Origin: G963708325 sp963708325
Lineage (GTDB): Bacteria > Actinomycetota > Thermoleophilia > Solirubrobacterales > 70-9
Reading direction: 5' to 3'
NCBI GenBank assembly: GCA_963708325.1
Contig: OY970203.1
Coordinates: forward strand, 1,302,001 to 1,366,000
Length of the DNA stretch: 64,000 nt
Shown here: piece by piece, positions 59,963 to 64,000 of the stretch
Position numbering within the stretch: the stretch's first letter is position 1
Layout of the letters: the number at the start of each line of letters is the position of its first letter
Program-made: the position numbers and the translations under genes
Notes under the pieces: generated by a model
What the model saw: only the letters and a program-made list of their open reading frames with translations
Database searches by the model: none
Told to the model about the DNA's origin: nothing

Positions 59963-60943
59963 ATGGAAGCTGCCACCGAGCCGAGGATGGTGCCCGGCTA
60001 CACCCACGTGCCGGGCAACCACTGCGGGTCAACGGCGCTGCGCAACCTGCTGCGCTTCCACGGCCTCGAGATCAGCGAGGAGATGGCCTTCGGCCTCGGC
60101 GCGGGCGCCTGCTTCTACTACCTGACGATCGAGGACGGCTCGCCGAGCCGCTTCACCAACGGCCGCACGCACGGGCTCGAGGACCGGTTCCTCGAGCTGA
60201 CCGGAGCCCCGCTCGAGTTGCGGACGGCCACCGACGACGAGGCCGCATGGGAGGCCGCCAGGGAGCTGATCGACTCCGGGCGCCCGGCGATCCTGCTCAC
60301 CGACATCTACTTCCTCGACCACTACGGAAGCTCGGCCCACTTCCCGGGCCACGCCGTCGTGCTCGCCGGCTACGACGGCGACGTCGCCTACCTGTCCGAC
60401 ACGGCGTTCGCCGAGCTTCAGACCACCGCGCTGGACCGGCTGGCGCAGGCGCGCAGCTTCAAGCATCCTGCCCGCCCGCTCGCCGGGGAGATGCTGTTCC
60501 TGCCCGAGGGCAGCGAGCTGGGCGACCTCGCCGGCGCGATCCCGGCGGCGATCGCGCGCGCCGCCGCAGAGATGCTCGAGCCGAGCTTCGGCGGCTACCA
60601 GGGAATCCCGGCGCTGCGGCGGCTCGCCGACGAGCTGAGCGGCTGGCCCGATGCCACGGACGACTGGCAGTGGTGCGCCCGCTTCAACTACCAGGTGATC
60701 GAGCGACGCGGCACCGGCGGCGGCAACTTCCGTCGCATGTACGCGCGCTTCCTGGAGGAGGCCGAGCGGCCCGAGGCGGCGCTCGCCGAGGCCTGCGCCG
60801 AGCGCTGGACGGAGCTGGCGGATGCCCTGTTCGCGGCCAGCGAGGCCGAGCGACCGGAGGCCGAGCTGTGGAGCGACGCCGGCGATCGCGCCGCCGCCGT
60901 GCTCGATGCCGAACAGCGGCTGTGGGAGGCGCTGGCCGCCTGA
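59963..60943 (+). CDS. BtrH-like protein (BtrH N-terminal domain)
   Basis: 326 residues. The start YTHVPGNHCGSTALRNLLRFHG matches the BtrH N-terminal domain, with a conserved Cys (about 20), and HAVVLAGYDGD (about 133) gives the following His/Asp, a papain-like arrangement. In butirosin biosynthesis BtrH is an acyltransferase that moves an aminobutyryl chain from an acyl carrier protein to the aminoglycoside. No antibiotic biosynthesis genes or acyl carrier protein are nearby. The C-terminal half resembles DUF4872. CAGAAT lies six bases before the ATG. Confidence 0.8.
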   Translation: MEAATEPRMVPGYTHVPGNHCGSTALRNLLRFHGLEISEEMAFGLGAGACFYYLTIEDGSPSRFTNGRTHGLEDRFLELTGAPLELRTATDDEAAWEAARELIDSGRPAILLTDIYFLDHYGSSAHFPGHAVVLAGYDGDVAYLSDTAFAELQTTALDRLAQARSFKHPARPLAGEMLFLPEGSELGDLAGAIPAAIARAAAEMLEPSFGGYQGIPALRRLADELSGWPDATDDWQWCARFNYQVIERRGTGGGNFRRMYARFLEEAERPEAALAEACAERWTELADALFAASEAERPEAELWSDAGDRAAAVLDAEQRLWEALAA

Positions 60944-60954
60944 CTAGTGGCCCG

Positions 60955-61563
60955 CTACCTGCTGAAGCGGGCGAAGTAGCCGAAGGCGGGACCGTTGCGG
61001 CGCTCGAAGCTCAGGCCGGCCGCCTCGGCGCGCGGGCGCAGCGAGCCGGACGTGACCATGTGGGGGTCGCCGAAGAGCTCGCCGACGACCAGCCGCCCGC
61101 CCGGGCGAAGCACCCGGCGAAGCTCAGCCAGAGCGGCGTCCTGGTCGGGGATCTCCCCGAGCACCGTGACGAGGAAGGCGGCGTCGAAGGACTCGTCGTC
61201 GTACGGAAGAGCGCTGGCATCGCCCTGGGTGGCGGCAACGTTGGCGATCCCGCGCTCGGCGGCGGCGCGCAGGGTGTGATCGAGCATCTCCTGCTGGATG
61301 TCGAAGATCTCGACCGTCCCGGTGGCGCCGACCGACTCCGCCACGTCGAGCGTGTAGTAGCCGGTGCCGGGGCCAACCTCGAGCACGCGCTCGCCGGGCT
61401 GGGGCGCAAGCGTCTCCTGCAGGCGCTCGCGGGTGATGAAGGGGTGCGGCGCCTCCACCCAGAAGCGCTGGCTGTAGGGACAGGCCGAGGGATTCTTCCG
61501 CCACCAGAGGGCGACGGCGACGACCGCGCCGGCGGATGCGAGCAGAAGCGGGCGAAGGCGCAC
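60955..61563 (-). CDS. Membrane-anchored SAM methyltransferase
   Basis: 202 residues from a GTG. A hydrophobic N-terminal segment (about 5-20) precedes a UbiE/Methyltransf_11-type domain: VLEVGPGTGYYTLDVA (motif I), then GDASALPYDDESFDAAF and LRRVLRPGGRLVVGE. Third gene of an operon with the epimerase and a 74-residue protein. Substrate unknown; the anchor suggests a lipid or quinone-like acceptor (inference). Confidence 0.85.
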   Translation of the reverse strand: MRLRPLLLASAGAVVAVALWWRKNPSACPYSQRFWVEAPHPFITRERLQETLAPQPGERVLEVGPGTGYYTLDVAESVGATGTVEIFDIQQEMLDHTLRAAAERGIANVAATQGDASALPYDDESFDAAFLVTVLGEIPDQDAALAELRRVLRPGGRLVVGELFGDPHMVTSGSLRPRAEAAGLSFERRNGPAFGYFARFSR

Positions 61564-61572
61564 GGCGCCGGT

Positions 61573-61797
61573 CTAGCTTCCGGAGAAGCCGATCCGGTGC
61601 TCGGCGCTCTTCGTGCGGACGAAGACGACCTGGCGCAGGTCGAGGGCGAGGTCGCCGTCGTCGGTCGAGACGTCGTGCCACCCGGCTCCGCCGTCGAGCG
61701 CCTTGCGCAGGTCGGCGAGCTGGCCCTCGGTGAGCCGCACGGCGATCACCTGGCCGCCGTCGAAGCCGATCTCGGCGCGCTCCGGCTTCTCCGCCAT
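61573..61797 (-). CDS. Small conserved-looking protein of unknown function
   Basis: 74 residues, acidic: ERAEIGFDGGQVIAVRLTEGQLADLRKAL, then LDLRQVVFVR. Probably an alpha/beta fold in which a strand, a helix and two more strands follow one another. No family recognised. It overlaps the epimerase stop by one base (TGATG) and precedes the methyltransferase by 9 bp, so it belongs to that operon. Confidence 0.65.
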   Translation of the reverse strand: MAEKPERAEIGFDGGQVIAVRLTEGQLADLRKALDGGAGWHDVSTDDGDLALDLRQVVFVRTKSAEHRIGFSGS

Positions 61798-62207
61798 CAG
61801 TGGCCCTCCGTCGGCTCGACCAGCTCGGTCAGCACCCGCCCCGTGGAGCGCGGATGCAGGAAGGCGACACGGCTGCCGCGGATCCCGATCCTCGGCTCGG
61901 AGTCGATCGGCTCGATCCCGGCCTCGCGAGCGCGCTCCAGCGCCGCCTCGATGTCGGCCACGGCGTAGGCGACGTGGTGGAGCCCGCCACCGCGGCTGGC
62001 GACGAACTTGCCGACCGCGGTCTCGGGGCCGAGCGGGCGCAGCAGCTCGACATGGCCGTCGCCGACGTCGAGCAGGACCGCCTCGACCCCCTGCGACTCG
62101 ACCGTCTCACGATGCGCGACGGGCATCCCGAAGCCGCGCTCGTACAGCTCGATCGCGCCGTCGAGGTCCTCGACGGCGACGCCGACGTGGTCGATGCGGT
62201 CGAACAT
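61797..62207 (-). CDS. mce: Methylmalonyl-CoA epimerase
   Basis: 136 residues, the standard size. Two VOC-fold halves: DRIDHVGVAVEDLDGAIELY with the first metal His, and GLHHVAYAVADIEAALERA with the second His; VELLRPL and LTELVE add Glu ligands. It interconverts (2S)- and (2R)-methylmalonyl-CoA in propionate and odd-chain fatty-acid degradation. The ATG has a -10-like TACACT seven bases upstream, so it heads the operon. No mutase is in the window. Confidence 0.92.
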   Translation of the reverse strand: MFDRIDHVGVAVEDLDGAIELYERGFGMPVAHRETVESQGVEAVLLDVGDGHVELLRPLGPETAVGKFVASRGGGLHHVAYAVADIEAALERAREAGIEPIDSEPRIGIRGSRVAFLHPRSTGRVLTELVEPTEGH

Positions 62208-62214
62208 CGGCGCC

Positions 62215-62220
62215 AGTGTA
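62215..62220 (-). promoter_or_regulatory. mce: -10 box TACACT, 7 nt before mce
   Basis: TACACT with seven bases to the ATG at 62207. Confidence 0.5.
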
Positions 62221-62238
62221 TTGCGACGCGCGTTCGGG

Positions 62239-63783
62239 CTAGGTGCCGCGCTCGTCGGGCGGTTCGCTGGCGATCGCCTCGGCGCGCTCCGACGCCACGG
62301 GTGCGTCGTCGGCCGGCGCCTCGTGCCGCGCCTTGGCCATGATCCGCTCGATCTCGTTCTGCTCGATCGCCTCGTTGCGGAGCAGCGTCTCGGCGATCTC
62401 GTCGAGCAGGTCGCGATGGTCGGTGATCAGGCGGTGCGCGGCCCGATAGGCCTCGTCGGCGATCTCCTGCACCTCCTCGTCACGAGTGCGTCGCAGCGCC
62501 TCCGAGACGCTGTAGTCATCGCTCGGCACCTGATGCGACCGGATCGTCGAGCCCATCCCGTACTCGTGCACCATCGAGCGCGCGATCGCCGTCACCCGCT
62601 GGAGGTCGTCGGAAGCGCCGGTCGTGACGCGCCCGAAGGTGATCTGCTCGGCCACCCGGCCGCTCAGCAGCATCTTCATGTAGTCGAGCAGCTCCTCGCG
62701 CGACTTCAGGTACCTGTCCTCCTGGGGTAGGTTGAGGGTGTAGCCGAGGGCCTTGCCGCGGGGGACGATCGAGACCTTCTGCACCTTGTCGACGGTCGGC
62801 AATAGCTCCGAGACGAGCGCGTGCCCGGCCTCGTGCCAGGCGACGACGCGCTTTTCGTGGGCGGTGATCACGCGGCGCGACTGGAGCCCGGCGACCACCC
62901 GCTCGAACGCCGCGTCGAAGTCCGACTGGGCGATGAAGTCGCGATCGTGGCGCCCGGCGAAGATCGCCGCCTCGTTGCAGAGGTTGGCGAGGTCGGCCCC
63001 GGTCAGGCCGGCAGTGTGGCGGGCCATGCGCTCCAGGTCGACGTCCTGGGCGAGCGGCTTGCCCTTCGAGTGGACGCCGAGGATCTGCTTGCGCCCCTCC
63101 ATGTCGGGCGGGGGCACGAACACCTGGCGGTCGAACCGCCCCGGCCGGAGCAGGGCGGAATCGAGCTTCTCGAGCATGTTCGAGGCCGCCATCACGACAA
63201 CGTTGTCCGCGGCGACGAAGCCGTCCATCTCGACCAGAAGCTGGTTGAGCGTCTGGTCGCGCTCGCCGGAGATGTCGGTGCCGCGCTTGGTCCCGACAGC
63301 GTCAAGCTCGTCGATGAAGACGATCGCCGGGGCGTTGTCGCGGGCCTGCTTGAACAGACGCCGGATCCGCGCCGCGCCGAGGCCGGCGAACATCTCCACG
63401 AAGGACGACGCCGACTGGCTGAAGAAGTTGGCGCCCGACTCGTGCGCGACCGCCTTCGCGAGCAGCGTCTTGCCGGTCCCGGGCGGCCCGTGGAGAAGGA
63501 TCCCCTTCGGCACCTTTGCTCCCAGCCGCTTGAACTGGCGCGGCCTCCGCAGGAACTCGACGACCTCGCGCAGCTCGTTCTTCGTCTCCTCGACGCCGGC
63601 GATGTCGTCCCAGGTCACAGCGCTCGAGGACTGGGGCTTGATCTGCTGCGGCTTGGTCCGGGGCATCAGCCGCAGGGTGCGCCAGACCAGGTACACGAGC
63701 GCGCCCATGAACATGATCGGCAGCCACGTGATCGCCCACTGCTGGAACTGGTCGTAGCTGATGTTGAGGATCGCCCAGGGCAT
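62239..63783 (-). CDS. ftsH: Short FtsH-type AAA+ membrane protease
   Basis: 514 residues against about 640 for standard FtsH. AAA+ domain: LHGPPGTGKT (about 94-103), VFIDELDA, and the second region of homology LLRPGRFDRQV; M41 peptidase with zinc motif AWHEAGHALVS (about 316-326). Only one N-terminal membrane segment (about 17-37) is present and the periplasmic domain that normally follows the first segment is absent; the C-terminus is truncated after a short acidic tail. Degrades misfolded or regulatory membrane proteins. The upstream gene is a probable DUF1385 protein on the same strand. Confidence 0.92.
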   Translation of the reverse strand: MPWAILNISYDQFQQWAITWLPIMFMGALVYLVWRTLRLMPRTKPQQIKPQSSSAVTWDDIAGVEETKNELREVVEFLRRPRQFKRLGAKVPKGILLHGPPGTGKTLLAKAVAHESGANFFSQSASSFVEMFAGLGAARIRRLFKQARDNAPAIVFIDELDAVGTKRGTDISGERDQTLNQLLVEMDGFVAADNVVVMAASNMLEKLDSALLRPGRFDRQVFVPPPDMEGRKQILGVHSKGKPLAQDVDLERMARHTAGLTGADLANLCNEAAIFAGRHDRDFIAQSDFDAAFERVVAGLQSRRVITAHEKRVVAWHEAGHALVSELLPTVDKVQKVSIVPRGKALGYTLNLPQEDRYLKSREELLDYMKMLLSGRVAEQITFGRVTTGASDDLQRVTAIARSMVHEYGMGSTIRSHQVPSDDYSVSEALRRTRDEEVQEIADEAYRAAHRLITDHRDLLDEIAETLLRNEAIEQNEIERIMAKARHEAPADDAPVASERAEAIASEPPDERGT

Positions 63784-63863
63784 GGTCAGGCTGCGCGCGC
63801 CGGCCCGCTCAGCCTGTATCGGCCGGCGGCGGCGATTTCTTCAGTTCCGCGTGCCTCTCCCAG

Positions 63864-64000
63864 TCAGCCAGCGCCCTCGCCCTCCGCCCGCAGGATCTCG
63901 GCCAGCGCCACCGTTCCCACCTCGAGTTGCTCGTCGCTCGGCTCGCGAGTGGCGATCAGGCGCTGGATCCCGTTGCCCGGCCAGTGGAAGGCTTGCGCAA
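63864..64000 (-). CDS. Probable DUF1385/YqhQ-family protein, C-terminal end only
   Basis: Only the last 44 residues are in the window (stop TGA at 63864-63866; the gene continues past 64000). The segment HWPGNGIQRLIATREPSDEQLEV matches the family end WPGxxxQRLTTREPxDxQxEV known from DUF1385 membrane proteins. The frame stays open through the window edge. The 80 bp to ftsH show no promoter. If right, it is an integral membrane protein of unknown function common in Thermoleophilia and clostridia (family knowledge). Confidence 0.5.
   Translation of the reverse strand, partial: AQAFHWPGNGIQRLIATREPSDEQLEVGTVALAEILRAEGEGAG

Noticed and set aside
1..64000. tRNA or rRNA genes.
   Set aside because: No cloverleaf-like stretch or rRNA core sequence was seen in the intergenic gaps; all gaps are short and accounted for.

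Overview
The window is 64 kb of high-GC (visibly about 70%), densely coded bacterial chromosome. Gene content points to a deep actinobacterium, most likely Thermoleophilia/Solirubrobacterales (inference): a Thermus-type 7Fe ferredoxin, an F420-associated HEXXH protein (DUF2342 type), a CIRCE-controlled groESL operon, a very large Lhr helicase, delta-60 and Ig-like secreted proteins, and many short -10 boxes (TANNNT) 6-9 nt before start codons, the signature of leaderless mRNAs. No rRNA, tRNA, CRISPR, IS element or prophage was found.

Region 1 (1-12,942) is a surface-polysaccharide cluster. Forward: a partial SAM methyltransferase, a GT2-GT4 fused glycosyltransferase, a secreted/anchored unknown, a Wzy-like polymerase and a rhamnosyltransferase-like GT2. 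Facing them on the reverse strand: a phytanoyl-CoA-dioxygenase-like oxygenase, a Wzx-like flippase, a GT4, a GT2-methyltransferase fusion and a GT-C-type membrane glycosyltransferase. Together they look like a complete Wzx/Wzy glycan pathway with methyl and perhaps hydroxyl decoration.

Region 2 (12,990-23,762) has a 1534-residue Lhr helicase carrying an in-frame 81-bp palindromic insertion, then a FIST sensor overlapping a GAF/GGDEF/HD-GYP c-di-GMP protein, a Crp/Fnr regulator translationally linked to Pcm, an ASCH protein and an SRPBCC protein. Region 3 (23,820-25,990) is groES-groEL with promoter, CIRCE and terminator.

Region 4 (26,049-43,949) is mostly housekeeping and repair: an SDR, a delta-60 repeat protein, ferredoxin, ArsC, a diiron-protein remnant, Mrp, an arginine-rich 11-residue-repeat protein with a strong promoter and operator, DUF2342 plus an inositol-phosphatase-like enzyme, a UvrD/RecB-like helicase-nuclease with a predicted Fe-S cluster, PAC2, YhaM-like RNase, ArfB, a split TSUP transporter, OtsB, PolX and a DPM1-like synthase. 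Region 5 (44,046-48,655) has a 1183-residue secreted repeat protein, thioredoxin, a tautomerase and a decayed beta-propeller gene.

Region 6 (48,656-64,000) has type-2 IleRS, MarR, a lipoprotein, FumC, a TSUP-Rrf2 operon with a palindromic operator, an aldehyde dehydrogenase, a lipocalin-like protein, YchF with a PAP2 phosphatase, a BtrH-like protein, a methylmalonyl-CoA epimerase operon, a short FtsH and the end of a probable DUF1385 gene. Three intergenic spacers share a related repeat (30.8, 36.9 and 54.2 kb).
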